The notes under the pieces: generated by a model | Database searches by the model: none | What the model was told of the DNA's origin: nothing | The model's input: the letters and a program-made list of their open reading frames with translations, nothing else | In this document: piece by piece, positions 43,547-54,161 of the stretch | Layout of the letters: every line of letters begins with the position of its first letter | How positions within the stretch are numbered: the stretch's first letter is position 1 | From: Bacteroidales bacterium | Lineage (GTDB): Bacteria; Bacteroidota; Bacteroidia; Bacteroidales; UBA932 | Direction: 5' to 3' | DNA: 64,000 bases | Assembly (NCBI GenBank): GCA_017550525.1 | Contig: JAFZOU010000096.1 | Location: 1 to 64,000, forward strand | Made by a program: the position numbers and the translations under genes

Positions 43547-44347
43547 ATGAACCGCACAGAACTGCTGCCGGACCGCCCCGGCATTCCCTCGATGGCAAAA
43601 CTGCCGGACCCTGAGGTCATTGACCCGGAGGCCCTGGCCAGGGCTTATGCCGCCGGGGATATTGACCTCATCTGCGTCGTTGGCCCCACCGCATCCGGCA
43701 AAACGCGGTATGCCGTGCAGCTTGCAAAGGCGCTACGGAACGCCGAGATCCTATCGGCCGATAGCAGGCAGGTGTACAGGGGGATGGACATCGGCACAGG
43801 GAAGGACCTATGCGAGTACGATGATGTTCCCTATCACCTGATTGACATTGTACCTGCGGGGGCAAAATTCAACATCTACCAGTACCAGGCCGCTTTTGCC
43901 GATGCCTGGGCCTCAGTCTGTTCAAAGGGTGCCATCCCCATCTTATGTGGCGGCTCCGGCCTCTACATTGAAGCGGCTACAAAGGCTTACAAATTTGAAA
44001 AGCAGAATGGTGTAGACCCTTCCAGACTCCCCAAGAAGCCATACTATATCGGGACGCTTGTTTCCCGCGAGGAACGCGTGGCCCGCATAGACCGCCGCCT
44101 GGAGGAGCGCCTGAAGGAAGGCCTTGTGGAGGAAGTCCGCGGCCTTCTTGAAACGGTCCCCGCCCCAGACCTTATCTACTACGGTCTGGAGTACAAGTTT
44201 GTTACCCAGTACGTGCTGGGAGAGCTATCCTACGATGATATGGTAGTGGGCCTAGGCAACGCCATCCACCAGTTTGCCAAGCGCCAGATGACCTGGTTCC
44301 GCGGGATGGAGCGTGACGGCATCCGGATCCACTGGACCAGGCCGTAA
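43547..44347 (+). CDS. miaA: tRNA dimethylallyltransferase
   Basis: MiaA adds the dimethylallyl group to A37 of tRNAs reading UNN codons. GPTASGKT (P-loop, about residues 45-52), SADSRQVYRGMDIGTGK and GGSGLYIEA are diagnostic. An N-terminal extension of about 35 residues precedes the P-loop, and at 266 residues the protein is shorter than the usual ~310, with a reduced insertion domain, as in the second Bacteroidota MiaA type. The ATG at 43547 is preferred to the GTG at 43532, which lies inside the promoter. The stop abuts the end of the convergent alcohol dehydrogenase gene. Confidence 0.93.
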   Translation: MNRTELLPDRPGIPSMAKLPDPEVIDPEALARAYAAGDIDLICVVGPTASGKTRYAVQLAKALRNAEILSADSRQVYRGMDIGTGKDLCEYDDVPYHLIDIVPAGAKFNIYQYQAAFADAWASVCSKGAIPILCGGSGLYIEAATKAYKFEKQNGVDPSRLPKKPYYIGTLVSREERVARIDRRLEERLKEGLVEEVRGLLETVPAPDLIYYGLEYKFVTQYVLGELSYDDMVVGLGNAIHQFAKRQMTWFRGMERDGIRIHWTRP

Positions 44348-45529
44348 TTACCTTGCCATCCTGTAGATGGCGGCCATATCTTCCTGCTTCAGGACTTTGA
44401 ACCTGCCCTGGGTGGCGGTGCCGCCGTTACTGCAGAGATATGCCATACGGTCAATTTCCTCATCCGTGACGGGGCGGCCCACAATCTCTTCAAGGGAGAT
44501 GGGCATGCCGATGGCGTGGAAGAACTGCTCCATGGCCGCAATGCCGCGAAGGGCGGTTCCTTCAGGATCCGTGAAGTCATTGGGGACGCCCATCACATTC
44601 ACGGCAAAGCGTACGAATCGGCTTACATTATCCTTATAGACATATCTTGCCCAGCTGGGCCAGATGGCGGCAAGGCCTGCGCCGTGGGTGACGTCAAACA
44701 TGCCGCTTAGTTCATGCTCCAGCTGATGGGTGGCCCAGTCGGAAGATGTTCCGCAGCCCGTTACGTCATTGTGGGCCAGGGCGCCGCCCCACATGATCTG
44801 GGCACGTGCACGGTAATCTGAAGGGTCCTTTAGGACCTTGAAAACCTCATCCTTCATGGTGCGGAGAAGGGCTTCGGCAATCTCATCAGTGAGAGTCATG
44901 TCGTCATCCTGGGAGAAATAGCGCTCCATGGTGTGCATCATCATATCCGTTACGCCGGCGGCAGTCTGGTACGGCGGCAGGGTAAATGTGCGCTCGGGGT
45001 TCATTATTGCAAACTTCTGGCGGCAATATTCGTTGCCGTAATCACGTTTGAGATTACCGTCCTCGTTGGTGATAACCGTGCCGCTGCTCATCTCCGATCC
45101 TGCTGCGGGAATGGTGAGGATACAGCCCATGGGGAGGCATTTGTAGCACTCTCCCTTGCCGATATAAAGGTCCCATACGTCTCCCTCATACACAACGCCG
45201 TAGGCTATGGCCTTGGCGGAATCTATGACGCTGCCTCCACCTACTGAGAGGATGAAATCCACACCCTCCTTCCGGCAAATCTCTATGCCTTCCCTTACCA
45301 GGGACAGGCGCGGATTTGGCACTACTCCGCCCAGAAGGACGGTTTCTATGCCGCCCTCTTTCAGAAGGCCGAGGACTTTGTCCAGAAGGCCCGAGCGCTT
45401 GGCGCTTCCTCCGCCGTAATGGACCAGGACTTTATGGCCACCGTATTTCTTTACAAGGGCGGCAACTTTTTCTTCGGACTTTCTTCCAAAGACAACCTCA
45501 GTGGGTGCGAAGTAGACAAAATCTTTCAT
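44348..45529 (-). CDS. Iron-containing alcohol dehydrogenase (YqhD/BdhA-like)
   Basis: The 393-residue group III dehydrogenase probably reduces aldehydes to alcohols with NAD(P)H. SVGGGSVIDSAKAIA (about residues 90-104) is the cofactor loop. The metal ligands are the Asp in TAAGVTDMMMHTMERYF and the His residues of HQLEHELSGMFDVTHGAGLAAIWP. Overall features resemble butanol dehydrogenase BdhA/YqhD. It faces miaA tail-to-tail with no intergenic gap and starts 47 bp from dusB in the opposite direction. Confidence 0.93.
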   Translation of the reverse strand: MKDFVYFAPTEVVFGRKSEEKVAALVKKYGGHKVLVHYGGGSAKRSGLLDKVLGLLKEGGIETVLLGGVVPNPRLSLVREGIEICRKEGVDFILSVGGGSVIDSAKAIAYGVVYEGDVWDLYIGKGECYKCLPMGCILTIPAAGSEMSSGTVITNEDGNLKRDYGNEYCRQKFAIMNPERTFTLPPYQTAAGVTDMMMHTMERYFSQDDDMTLTDEIAEALLRTMKDEVFKVLKDPSDYRARAQIMWGGALAHNDVTGCGTSSDWATHQLEHELSGMFDVTHGAGLAAIWPSWARYVYKDNVSRFVRFAVNVMGVPNDFTDPEGTALRGIAAMEQFFHAIGMPISLEEIVGRPVTDEEIDRMAYLCSNGGTATQGRFKVLKQEDMAAIYRMAR

Positions 45530-45564
45530 TGGGACAAATTTTTACAAAAATAGTGAAATATGAG

Positions 45565-45572
45565 TAACTTTG
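45565..45572 (+). promoter_or_regulatory. -7 element (TAACTTTG) directly before dusB
   Basis: TAACTTTG ends 4 nt before the dusB ATG, so transcription should start at or next to the start codon. Confidence 0.6.
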
Positions 45573-45576
45573 CACT

Positions 45577-46608
45577 ATGAAAATCGGGAATGTAGATCTT
45601 GGTGAAAAGCCGGTGACCCTGGCGCCCATGGAAGATGTAACTGACGCATCTTTCCGTATATTATGCCGTGAGGCCGGGGCCGCAATGGTAACAACGGAGT
45701 TCGTGAGTTCGGACGGCCTTGTGAGGGATGTCTCAAAGACCATCGCCAAGATGCACACCCTTGAGGAGGAGGCACCCGTAGCGGTCCAGATCTACGGAAA
45801 CATCCCTGAGGCAATGGTGGACGCAGCAAAGATGGCGGAACGCGCAAAGGAACTTGCCGGAGGTCACGGGGCCGATATAATTGACATCAACTTCGGCTGC
45901 CCCGTCTCAAAGATTGCGGGTCGCGGCGCCGGAAGCGGCATGATGAGGGAGCCTGACAAGATGGTGGCCATCACAAAAGCCATCGTGGAGGCAGTTGGAA
46001 AGCCTGTCACCGTGAAAACCCGCCTTGGCTGGGACGATTCCTCAAAGATAATCGTAGACCTTGCGGAGCGCCTTCAGGACACGGGGATATCGGCCCTTAC
46101 AATCCACGGCCGCACGCGCTGCCAGATGTATAAGGGTGAGGCCGATTGGACCCTCATCGGGGAGGTGAAGAATAACCCCAGGATACATATCCCAATCATA
46201 GGGAACGGAGACATAAACACCGCCGCAAAGGCAAAGGAAGCCTTTGACAGATACGGCGTAGACGGCATCATGGTGGGCCGTGCAAGTTTTGGCCATCCCT
46301 GGATTTTCACGGAGATAAGGCACCTCCTGGACACCGGGGAGGAACTCCCGCCAATGAGCGTAAAAGACCGCGTAACCCTTGCTAAACGCCATTTTCAGCT
46401 GTCCCTGGACCTCAAGGGTCCCGTCACGGGCGTTTATGAGATGCGCCGCCACCTCTCCTGCTACTTCAAGGGCCTCAGGGATTTCAAGGAAACGCGCATA
46501 AAACTGGTAACGTCCAAGGACCCTGAAGAGATTGTCCAAACCCTTGATTATGTGGCTGAACGCTGGGGCGCGGAAGCACCTGAACCTGAGGGTGTTTACG
46601 GTCTCTGA
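45577..46608 (+). CDS. dusB: tRNA-dihydrouridine synthase
   Basis: The FMN enzyme reduces uridines in the tRNA D-loop. The 343-residue TIM barrel begins KPVTLAPMEDVTDASFR (FMN-binding). DIIDINFGCPVSKIAGRGAGSGMM holds the active-site Cys, ALTIHGRTRCQMYKGEADW the tRNA-contact region, and IPIIGNGDI plus GIMVGRASFGHPWIF the phosphate site. The C-terminal helical domain is present. It appears to have its own promoter and is followed by pfkA after 37 bp. Confidence 0.95.
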   Translation: MKIGNVDLGEKPVTLAPMEDVTDASFRILCREAGAAMVTTEFVSSDGLVRDVSKTIAKMHTLEEEAPVAVQIYGNIPEAMVDAAKMAERAKELAGGHGADIIDINFGCPVSKIAGRGAGSGMMREPDKMVAITKAIVEAVGKPVTVKTRLGWDDSSKIIVDLAERLQDTGISALTIHGRTRCQMYKGEADWTLIGEVKNNPRIHIPIIGNGDINTAAKAKEAFDRYGVDGIMVGRASFGHPWIFTEIRHLLDTGEELPPMSVKDRVTLAKRHFQLSLDLKGPVTGVYEMRRHLSCYFKGLRDFKETRIKLVTSKDPEEIVQTLDYVAERWGAEAPEPEGVYGL

Positions 46609-46616
46609 AAAATTGT

Positions 46617-46624
46617 TATCTTTG
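46617..46624 (+). promoter_or_regulatory. -7 element (TATCTTTG) for the pfkA operon
   Basis: TATCTTTG starts 9 bp after the dusB stop and lies 21 nt before the pfkA ATG. Confidence 0.6.
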
Positions 46625-46645
46625 TAAGATATTAGCACAAACAAT

Positions 46646-47635
46646 ATGGAACGTCACATCAAGACTATCGGCATTCTGACCTCCGGAGGAGATGCCCCGG
46701 GAATGAACGCCGCCATCAGGGCCATTACCCGCACCGCCCGCTACCACGACATGAACGTGATTGGCATAATGAGGGGTTATCAGGGACTCATTGAAAAGGA
46801 GTTCGTAAAATTCACTTCCTCTTCCGTTTCAAATACCATCCAGAGGGGCGGAACCATCCTCAAGACCGCCCGCTGCGGGGCTTTCATGACTGCAGAAGGC
46901 CGCAAGGCCGCCTATGAGAATATGGTAGAGGCTGGAATAGACGCCCTTGTGGTGATTGGAGGCAACGGCTCCCTCACGGGTGCCCAGTTGTTTGCAAGGG
47001 AATATGACATCCCCATCATCGGCCTTCCCGGAACAATTGACAATGACCTCTACGGAACAGACTCCACCATTGGCTACGACAGTGCCCTCAATACCATTGT
47101 TGAATGTGTGGACAAGATCCGCGACACCGCAAATTCCCATGACCGAATCTTCTTCATAGAGGTTATGGGCCGTGATGCCGGCTTCCTTGCCCAGAACAGT
47201 GCAATAGCTTCCGGCGCCGAGGCCGCCATCATCCCTGAAGGAAAGACAGATGTTGACCAGCTGGCCGAATTCATTGAAAGGGGTAAGCGCAAATCCAAGA
47301 ACAGCGCAATAGTGCTTGTGAGTGAATCCCAAAAAGACGGTCACGGCGGAGCCATGTATTACGCAGAACGTATCAAGAACGAGTATCCCCAGTTTGACGC
47401 CCGCGTAACAATCCTCGGCCACCTCCAGAGGGGCGGAACCCCTTCCGCCTATGACCGCATCCTGGCTTCCCGTATGGGTTATGCGGCAATAGAGGCACTC
47501 CTTGAGGGCCAGCGCAACATTATGGTGGGCATAAAGAACGACGAAATAGTGTATGTTCCCATCTCCCGTGCCATCAAGATGGACAAACCCATCAATACGG
47601 AACTCATCTCCGTTCTCAACGTCCTTTCAATGTAA
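46646..47635 (+). CDS. pfkA: ATP-dependent 6-phosphofructokinase
   Basis: This is the committed step of glycolysis. The 329 residues carry [17 protein letters not shown] (ATP site), [11 protein letters not shown] and [22 protein letters not shown] (catalytic TIDND). Glycines occupy the positions that distinguish ATP-using from PPi-using enzymes, so this is the ATP type. [11 protein letters not shown] and [15 protein letters not shown] complete the substrate site. Its stop overlaps the lpxK ATG by one base, making an operon of pfkA, lpxK and the S51/ATP-grasp gene. Confidence 0.97.
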   Translation: MERHIKTIGILTSGGDAPGMNAAIRAITRTARYHDMNVIGIMRGYQGLIEKEFVKFTSSSVSNTIQRGGTILKTARCGAFMTAEGRKAAYENMVEAGIDALVVIGGNGSLTGAQLFAREYDIPIIGLPGTIDNDLYGTDSTIGYDSALNTIVECVDKIRDTANSHDRIFFIEVMGRDAGFLAQNSAIASGAEAAIIPEGKTDVDQLAEFIERGKRKSKNSAIVLVSESQKDGHGGAMYYAERIKNEYPQFDARVTILGHLQRGGTPSAYDRILASRMGYAAIEALLEGQRNIMVGIKNDEIVYVPISRAIKMDKPINTELISVLNVLSM

Positions 47636-48636
47636 TGATATACGGTCTCTGGTTAAGGCTAAGGCACCTTGCCTACAATAAGGGCTGGAAAAAGAGTTTC
47701 AAGGCCGATGTCCCCACAATCTGCGTGGGGAACATCACCGTTGGCGGCACCGGCAAAACCCCTCACGTGGAGATGCTCCTGAGGCAGCTCAGGGTAAGCG
47801 ACCGCTGGGGCTTCAAGCCCCTTGCCGTCCTCTCAAGGGGATACAAGCGCAAATCCCGCGGCTTCCAGATAGTACAGCCGGATTCATCGGCATCATTTGC
47901 TGGGGACGAGCCCCTGCAGATAGCCCGGAAGTTCCACGGCGTCACCGTTGCGGTGGACAAGAACAGGGTTGAAGGCTGTCGGAAACTTGAAGGGGCAGAC
48001 CTTATTGTGGTTGACGACGCCTTCCAGTACCGCCGCCTTACCCCCAGCCTGAGCATAGTCCTGGTGGACTATAACAGGCCGATATATGAAGACAGGCTCC
48101 TCCCTTACGGCCGTCTCCGTGACCTTCCGTCAAGGCTTTACAAGGCCGATATAGTGATTGTCACAAAATGTCCCCCGGAACTTGACAGCTGGACCCGCCA
48201 GGAGATGCGCCGGAAACTTAACCTGAAGCCGGAACAGAAACTCTTTTTCACCTCAATAAAGTATGCCTCTCCTGAGCCCGTGTTCCCGGAGGCCGATCCC
48301 CGCTACACGTACTCCAGCAAGGTTGTCCTGGTGTCTGGAATTGCCAATAACGCACCTCTCAGGAGCTACCTTTCCGATACTTACAAGATAGTTAAGCGCC
48401 TTGATTATCCGGATCATCACCGCTTTACAAGGGGAGACGTCCGTGCCATGGCTGCAGCCGTAAAGGAAACTCCTACGGCATGCGTTATGACAACGGAAAA
48501 GGACGCTCAGCGCCTCCGTGAAGTGAAAGTAGTCCCGGACGCCCTGAAGCAGCGTCTATTCTACCTCCCCATAGAGGCTACCTTCATATCGGAGGAAGAT
48601 GAGAAAGCCTTTGTGGAAGTCCTGGATAACTTATGA
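47635..48636 (+). CDS. lpxK: Tetraacyldisaccharide 4'-kinase
   Basis: LpxK phosphorylates the lipid A disaccharide at the inner membrane. The 333 residues include the P-loop VGNITVGGTGKTP (about residues 32-44), SRGYKRKSRG, AGDEPLQIAR and VDDAFQYRR. A hydrophobic N-terminal helix ([14 protein letters not shown]) provides membrane association. It confirms that the organism makes lipid A. It overlaps the neighbouring genes by 1 and 4 nt. Confidence 0.95.
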   Translation: MIYGLWLRLRHLAYNKGWKKSFKADVPTICVGNITVGGTGKTPHVEMLLRQLRVSDRWGFKPLAVLSRGYKRKSRGFQIVQPDSSASFAGDEPLQIARKFHGVTVAVDKNRVEGCRKLEGADLIVVDDAFQYRRLTPSLSIVLVDYNRPIYEDRLLPYGRLRDLPSRLYKADIVIVTKCPPELDSWTRQEMRRKLNLKPEQKLFFTSIKYASPEPVFPEADPRYTYSSKVVLVSGIANNAPLRSYLSDTYKIVKRLDYPDHHRFTRGDVRAMAAAVKETPTACVMTTEKDAQRLREVKVVPDALKQRLFYLPIEATFISEEDEKAFVEVLDNL

Positions 48637-50555
48637 TTTTATACCTTACCGGCAGCCCTACCAGATTTGGGGAAGATCACTTTACGCGGGACAACGGATT
48701 CCTCTCCGATGTAAAGGCTTCCCTTGCCCGTGTCACCGGGCCCGGCAGGAAGCCCAGGGTGCTGCTTGTAAGCGCCGCTCCGGACGACAAAGGCTTCACT
48801 GATTCCGTAGAGAAAGGGATGAGCCTTTGTATTCACCGCTCAGGCATTAAGACAGAGCGCATTGTGATGCTGGACCGCCACAATGCCTCTGAAACGGCCC
48901 GCCTTGTGGGGGAGTCGGACTGGGTAATCCTCTGCGGCGGACACGTTCCCACCCAGAACCGGTTCATCCATGAAATCGGCCTTAAAGATATCCTGAAGGG
49001 CTTTGACGGGGTCATTATGGGCTGCAGCGCCGGCTCAATGAATTGTGCCGATGTTGTCTATTCCCATCCGGAGCTTCCGGGTGAGGCTGTAGACCCAGGG
49101 TACAAGCGTTGGCTAAGGGGCCTTGGCCTAACTGACATCCAACTCATACCCCATATGGAGCAGGTCCGCTGGGCCACAGTGGACGGCCTGCGCCTATTTG
49201 AAGACATAGCCTTCCCGGACAGCTGGGGGCACCGCTTCTACACCTTCCGTGACGGAGGTTACGTGAAAGTGGAAAACGGCCGCAGCACCCTTTACGGAGA
49301 GGCCTACGAAATATCCCGCGGGGCTATGCGCCGCGTATCCGAAGAAAACAAAACATACTCCTTTATGAACCTCATATTCATCTCCCCCCATTTCCCGGAC
49401 ACATACTGGCACTTTTGCGCCGGGGCAAAGGCCAACGGAATCAATGTTCTTGCAATAGCGGACCAGCCCTACGAGAACCTCTCATGGGAACTGAAACAGA
49501 GCATCTCAGACTACTACAGGGTGCAGAACCTGGAAGACTACGGTGAGATGTACCGTGCTGTTGCATGGTTTGCCCACAAGTGGGGAAAGATAGACTGGCT
49601 TGAGTCCAACAACGAGTGGTGGCTGGAGCAGGATGCCCGTCTGAGGACGGACTTCAACATCACAACCGGCATAAAGACGGACCATATATCGGCCATCAAG
49701 AATAAGTCCGAGATGAAAAAGTACTACGCCCTTGGCGGTATCCCTACGGCCCGTCAGATAAAAGGCGTGGAAGGTCCTGCTAAGATAAAGGCCTTTGTGA
49801 AGAAGACCGGCTATCCCGTCATTGCCAAGCCAGACAACGGAATGGGCGCAGGAGGCACCACCAAAATCTGCACCGTGGCAGACCTTGAGCAGTGGCTTGA
49901 ACACCACGCCAAGGATATGGGCTACTATGTGATTGAGGAGTTCATTACCGGCCTCCTGATAAGCTACGATGCCATTTTCAATTCAAAGGGAGAAGCCATC
50001 TTCGAGAACAATACCGTGTTCCCCACGCCCGTTATGGAGATAGTCCACGGCAACCTTGACTGCTGCTACTGGACCAACAAGACCGTTCCGGCAAAGCTTT
50101 CAGAGATAGGCCGCCGCACAGTGAATGCCTTTGGCATAAAGAGCCGTTTCGTGCACCTTGAATTCTTCCAACTGGACCGTGACCGTGAGGGCCTTGGAAA
50201 GAAGGGAGACTATGTGGGCCTGGAAGTGAACATGCGCCCGCCGGGAGGCTACACCCCGGATATGATGAACTTCGCCCACAACACGGACGTGTACCAGATC
50301 TGGGCCGATATGGTGGCCTTCGACGAAGCCCGTAAACCACTCGGAGACAGTTCCTACATAGGCTATGTGGGCCGCCGTGACAACCATCAGTACAAGCACT
50401 CACACCAGGATATCCTGGACAAGTACGGCCCCGCCGTATGCATGGCCAGCCGTGTCCCGTATGCCCTCTCAGATGACCTTGGAGACAACTGTTACATTGT
50501 GCGCCTTGAGAAAAAGGCCGATATCGACGCCTTCTTCAAGTTTGCCACCGAATAA
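48633..50555 (+). CDS. Fusion of an S51-family peptidase and an ATP-grasp ligase
   Basis: One 640-residue frame holds two enzymes. Residues 1-244 resemble peptidase E/cyanophycinase (S51): VILCGGHVPTQN, the nucleophile motif MGCSAGSMN (Ser about 131) and LIPHMEQ. Residues 245-640 are an ATP-grasp enzyme: MNLIFISPHFPDTYWHFC start, YPVIAKPDNGMGAGGTTKI (about 389-407, ATP-binding Lys), VIEEFITG and GLEVNMRPPGG (metal ligands, about 529-539). The ATG at 49365 could start the ligase alone. S51 enzymes cut acidic peptides or isopeptides and ATP-grasp ligases make amide bonds, so the fusion may process and build the same peptide-like compound. The substrate is unknown. It overlaps lpxK by 4 nt. Confidence 0.85.
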   Translation: MILYLTGSPTRFGEDHFTRDNGFLSDVKASLARVTGPGRKPRVLLVSAAPDDKGFTDSVEKGMSLCIHRSGIKTERIVMLDRHNASETARLVGESDWVILCGGHVPTQNRFIHEIGLKDILKGFDGVIMGCSAGSMNCADVVYSHPELPGEAVDPGYKRWLRGLGLTDIQLIPHMEQVRWATVDGLRLFEDIAFPDSWGHRFYTFRDGGYVKVENGRSTLYGEAYEISRGAMRRVSEENKTYSFMNLIFISPHFPDTYWHFCAGAKANGINVLAIADQPYENLSWELKQSISDYYRVQNLEDYGEMYRAVAWFAHKWGKIDWLESNNEWWLEQDARLRTDFNITTGIKTDHISAIKNKSEMKKYYALGGIPTARQIKGVEGPAKIKAFVKKTGYPVIAKPDNGMGAGGTTKICTVADLEQWLEHHAKDMGYYVIEEFITGLLISYDAIFNSKGEAIFENNTVFPTPVMEIVHGNLDCCYWTNKTVPAKLSEIGRRTVNAFGIKSRFVHLEFFQLDRDREGLGKKGDYVGLEVNMRPPGGYTPDMMNFAHNTDVYQIWADMVAFDEARKPLGDSSYIGYVGRRDNHQYKHSHQDILDKYGPAVCMASRVPYALSDDLGDNCYIVRLEKKADIDAFFKFATE

Positions 50556-50571
50556 AAAAATGCTAACTTTG
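50541..50571 (+). promoter_or_regulatory. Consensus promoter of the atp operon
   Basis: TTTG at 50541-50544 and TAACTTTG at 50564-50571, spaced 19 bp, match the Bacteroidota -33/-7 consensus. The -33 box lies inside the end of the previous gene. The leader to atpD is about 45 nt. Confidence 0.75.
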
Positions 50572-50604
50572 TAAGATAAACTACCCTCTATCTTGACGAA
50601 CTAA

Positions 50605-52140
<1,536 letters not shown>

Positions 52141-52142
52141 CT

Positions 52143-52170
52143 GTCATTTCGAGCGAAGTCGAGAAATCTC
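52143..52170. repeat. GTCATTC palindromic repeat between atpD and atpC
   Basis: A complete 28-bp unit starts 2 bp after the atpD stop and ends on the base before the atpC ATG. It is the whole intergenic region and the translation-start context of atpC. Confidence 0.88.
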
Positions 52171-52416
52171 ATGTCAGAACTGACTTTACATATCCTAAGT
52201 CCTGAAGGCACGCTGGTAGATGCTTCCGTGTCCCTGGTATCACTGCCAGGGACTCTGAGTCCTTTCACCGTCCTTCCCGGTCACGCCCCAATAGTCACTT
52301 CCCTGGAAAAGGGCAGCGTCCGCTATGTTGAAGATGGTGAAGAGAAGTTCCTTCAGATTACCGGCGGCTTCGCAAGGGTTCAGGACAACACAGTAACCGT
52401 CTGCGCAGAGATATGA
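52171..52416 (+). CDS. atpC: ATP synthase F1 subunit epsilon
   Basis: The 81 residues contain only the N-terminal beta-sandwich (LTLHILSPEGTLVDASVSLVSLPGTLSPFTVLPGHAPIVTSLEKG). The C-terminal inhibitory helices are absent, as is usual in Bacteroidota. Regulation through those helices is therefore not expected. The start codon touches an inserted palindromic repeat, and the stop overlaps atpB by 4 nt. Confidence 0.93.
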   Translation: MSELTLHILSPEGTLVDASVSLVSLPGTLSPFTVLPGHAPIVTSLEKGSVRYVEDGEEKFLQITGGFARVQDNTVTVCAEI

Positions 52417-53372
52417 TCCTTACCTTCCTCATATCGCTGTTTCTCCTACAGGAGATCAATGTGTCGGAGATTATCTTTGAGCACATTGGTGATGAGTATG
52501 AGTGGCACATTACGGAATGGAAGGGGAAGCCGGTGGCAATTCCGCTGCCGTGCATAGTGATAGATAAGGGCGTGAAGGTGTTTACGGCGCATCACGCAGA
52601 AGAACATGGATACACGTTCAATGAGGACGGAAAGCTTGTGAATGCTACTACGGGTAAGCGCCCCGTGGACATTTCCATAACCAAGAACGTGCTGGCCCTT
52701 ATGATGAGTACGGCGCTCCTTCTTGTCATAATCCTTCTTACGGCAAGTTGGTATAAAAAGCACGACGCCCTTGAGGAGGCTCCAACGGGCCTTGCGGCCG
52801 CCATGGAGCCGCTTGTGATGATGGTGCATGACATGGCAAAGGAGAATATCGGCCCGGATTACAGGAAGTTCTCCCCTTACCTTTGCATGGCCTTCCTGTG
52901 GATCCTTCTCAACAACTTCCTTGGAATCATGCCGTTCTTCCCGGGCGGGGCCAATCTCACCGGTAACATCGCCATTACCCTTGTTCTGGCCCTCTGCACC
53001 TTCTTCACTGTGAATTTCAACGGCACCAGGCACTATTACAAAGAGATTTTTGCCCCGGAGGTTCCGGGCTTCCTTAAACCCATAATGCCGGTCATTGAGG
53101 TGTTCAGCGCCATCATGAAGCCGGTTTCCCTCACCATCCGTCTTTTTGCCAACATGCTGGCAGGTCATATTATGATACTCAGTATGGTATGTATCATTTT
53201 CATAATGGCCAAATACGGCCCGCTCCTTGGCGGAGGAATGACGGTTGTGAGCGTGCTCTTCGGGGTGTTCCTGGATGCCCTGGAGTGCCTTGTGGCCTTT
53301 ATCCAGGCTTATGTTTTCACCATGCTCAGCTCCATTTACATAGGACTGGCAAGGCAGAAAGAAGAGGAATAA
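52413..53372 (+). CDS. atpB: ATP synthase Fo subunit a
   Basis: Subunit a forms the proton half-channels against the c-ring. The 319 residues contain an N-terminal extension of about 80 residues before the first conserved helix, as in other Bacteroidota. The essential Arg lies in SLTIRLFANMLAGH (about residue 243). Other helices include PYLCMAFLWILLNNFLGIMPFFPGG and ALECLVAFIQAYVFTMLSSIYIG. Confidence 0.95.
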   Translation: MILTFLISLFLLQEINVSEIIFEHIGDEYEWHITEWKGKPVAIPLPCIVIDKGVKVFTAHHAEEHGYTFNEDGKLVNATTGKRPVDISITKNVLALMMSTALLLVIILLTASWYKKHDALEEAPTGLAAAMEPLVMMVHDMAKENIGPDYRKFSPYLCMAFLWILLNNFLGIMPFFPGGANLTGNIAITLVLALCTFFTVNFNGTRHYYKEIFAPEVPGFLKPIMPVIEVFSAIMKPVSLTIRLFANMLAGHIMILSMVCIIFIMAKYGPLLGGGMTVVSVLFGVFLDALECLVAFIQAYVFTMLSSIYIGLARQKEEE

Positions 53373-53391
53373 ACTTTAAAACTTTGATATT

Positions 53392-53652
53392 ATGATTCTA
53401 AGTACATTGATTCTCCAGGCAGCCGCGGGCGCAGCCCTCGGAAAGGCAGGTGCGGCCCTTGGCGCGGCCATTGCAGCCATCGCCGCCGCTATCGGCATCG
53501 GTAAAATCGGCAAATCCACCATGGAAGCCATCGCACGCCAGCCGGAAAGCGCCGGCAACCTGCGTACCTCCATGATTATCGCCGCCGGTATGGTTGAGGG
53601 CGCAGCCCTTTTCGCCATCATTGTAGCACTGCTTGCCATCGTAATTAAGTAG
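53392..53652 (+). CDS. atpE: ATP synthase Fo subunit c
   Basis: The 86-residue helical hairpin has a glycine/alanine-rich first helix (AALGAAIAAIAAAIGIGKIG), a polar loop ARQPE, and a second helix with AAGMVEGAALFAIIVALLAIV. The ion-binding Glu is at about residue 69. The residues beside it (VEGA, no Ser/Thr after the Glu) indicate a proton rather than sodium type. Confidence 0.95.
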   Translation: MILSTLILQAAAGAALGKAGAALGAAIAAIAAAIGIGKIGKSTMEAIARQPESAGNLRTSMIIAAGMVEGAALFAIIVALLAIVIK

Positions 53653-53654
53653 CC

Positions 53655-54161
53655 ATGAACCTTGTGACGCCGGATTTCGGCCTTCTCTTCTGGATGGTCG
53701 TGATTTTTGGCATTGTGTTTTTCCTCCTTGCAAAGTTCGGTTTCCCTATTATAACCGACATGGTGGATAAACGCAGCGCCAAGATTGCGCAGTCCCTCAA
53801 GGATGCCGATACAATCAAGGCGCAGATGGCTCAGTGGAAAGACGAGCAGGCCCGCATGCTGGAGGAAACCCGCAAGGAGCAGACAAATATGATTCGTGAG
53901 GCCACGGAAACAAAGGCAAAGATCCTTGCCGAGGCCAAGGCCCAGGCCAAATCTGAGGCCGATGCAATCATAGCAAACGCAAAGCTCCAGATAGAGGCGG
54001 AGAAAGAGAGCGCCCTTAGGGATGTCCGTAAGGAAATAGCCCTTCTGAGCGTTGAGGTGGCGGAAAAAGTTCTCCGCCACGAACTCCAGGATACCGGCAG
54101 CCAGAGGGCTTTCATAGAGTCCCTGGTGGACGAAGCAAATGAGGCCAGACTTGGATCGTGA
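53655..54161 (+). CDS. atpF: ATP synthase Fo subunit b
   Basis: The peripheral stalk subunit has one N-terminal membrane helix (FGLLFWMVVIFGIVFFLLAKFG) and a long charged coiled coil rich in Lys, Glu and Ala (about residues 35-150). It is 168 residues, standard length. It begins 2 bp after atpE and overlaps atpH by 4 nt. Confidence 0.95.
   Translation: MNLVTPDFGLLFWMVVIFGIVFFLLAKFGFPIITDMVDKRSAKIAQSLKDADTIKAQMAQWKDEQARMLEETRKEQTNMIREATETKAKILAEAKAQAKSEADAIIANAKLQIEAEKESALRDVRKEIALLSVEVAEKVLRHELQDTGSQRAFIESLVDEANEARLGS

Noticed and set aside
46646..47635. PPi-dependent phosphofructokinase
   Set aside because: The diagnostic positions carry Gly (GGNGS and PGTIDND), as in ATP enzymes, not Asp and Lys.
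53392..53652. Sodium-type c subunit
   Set aside because: The residues after the ion-binding Glu are Gly-Ala, without the Ser/Thr ligands expected for sodium.
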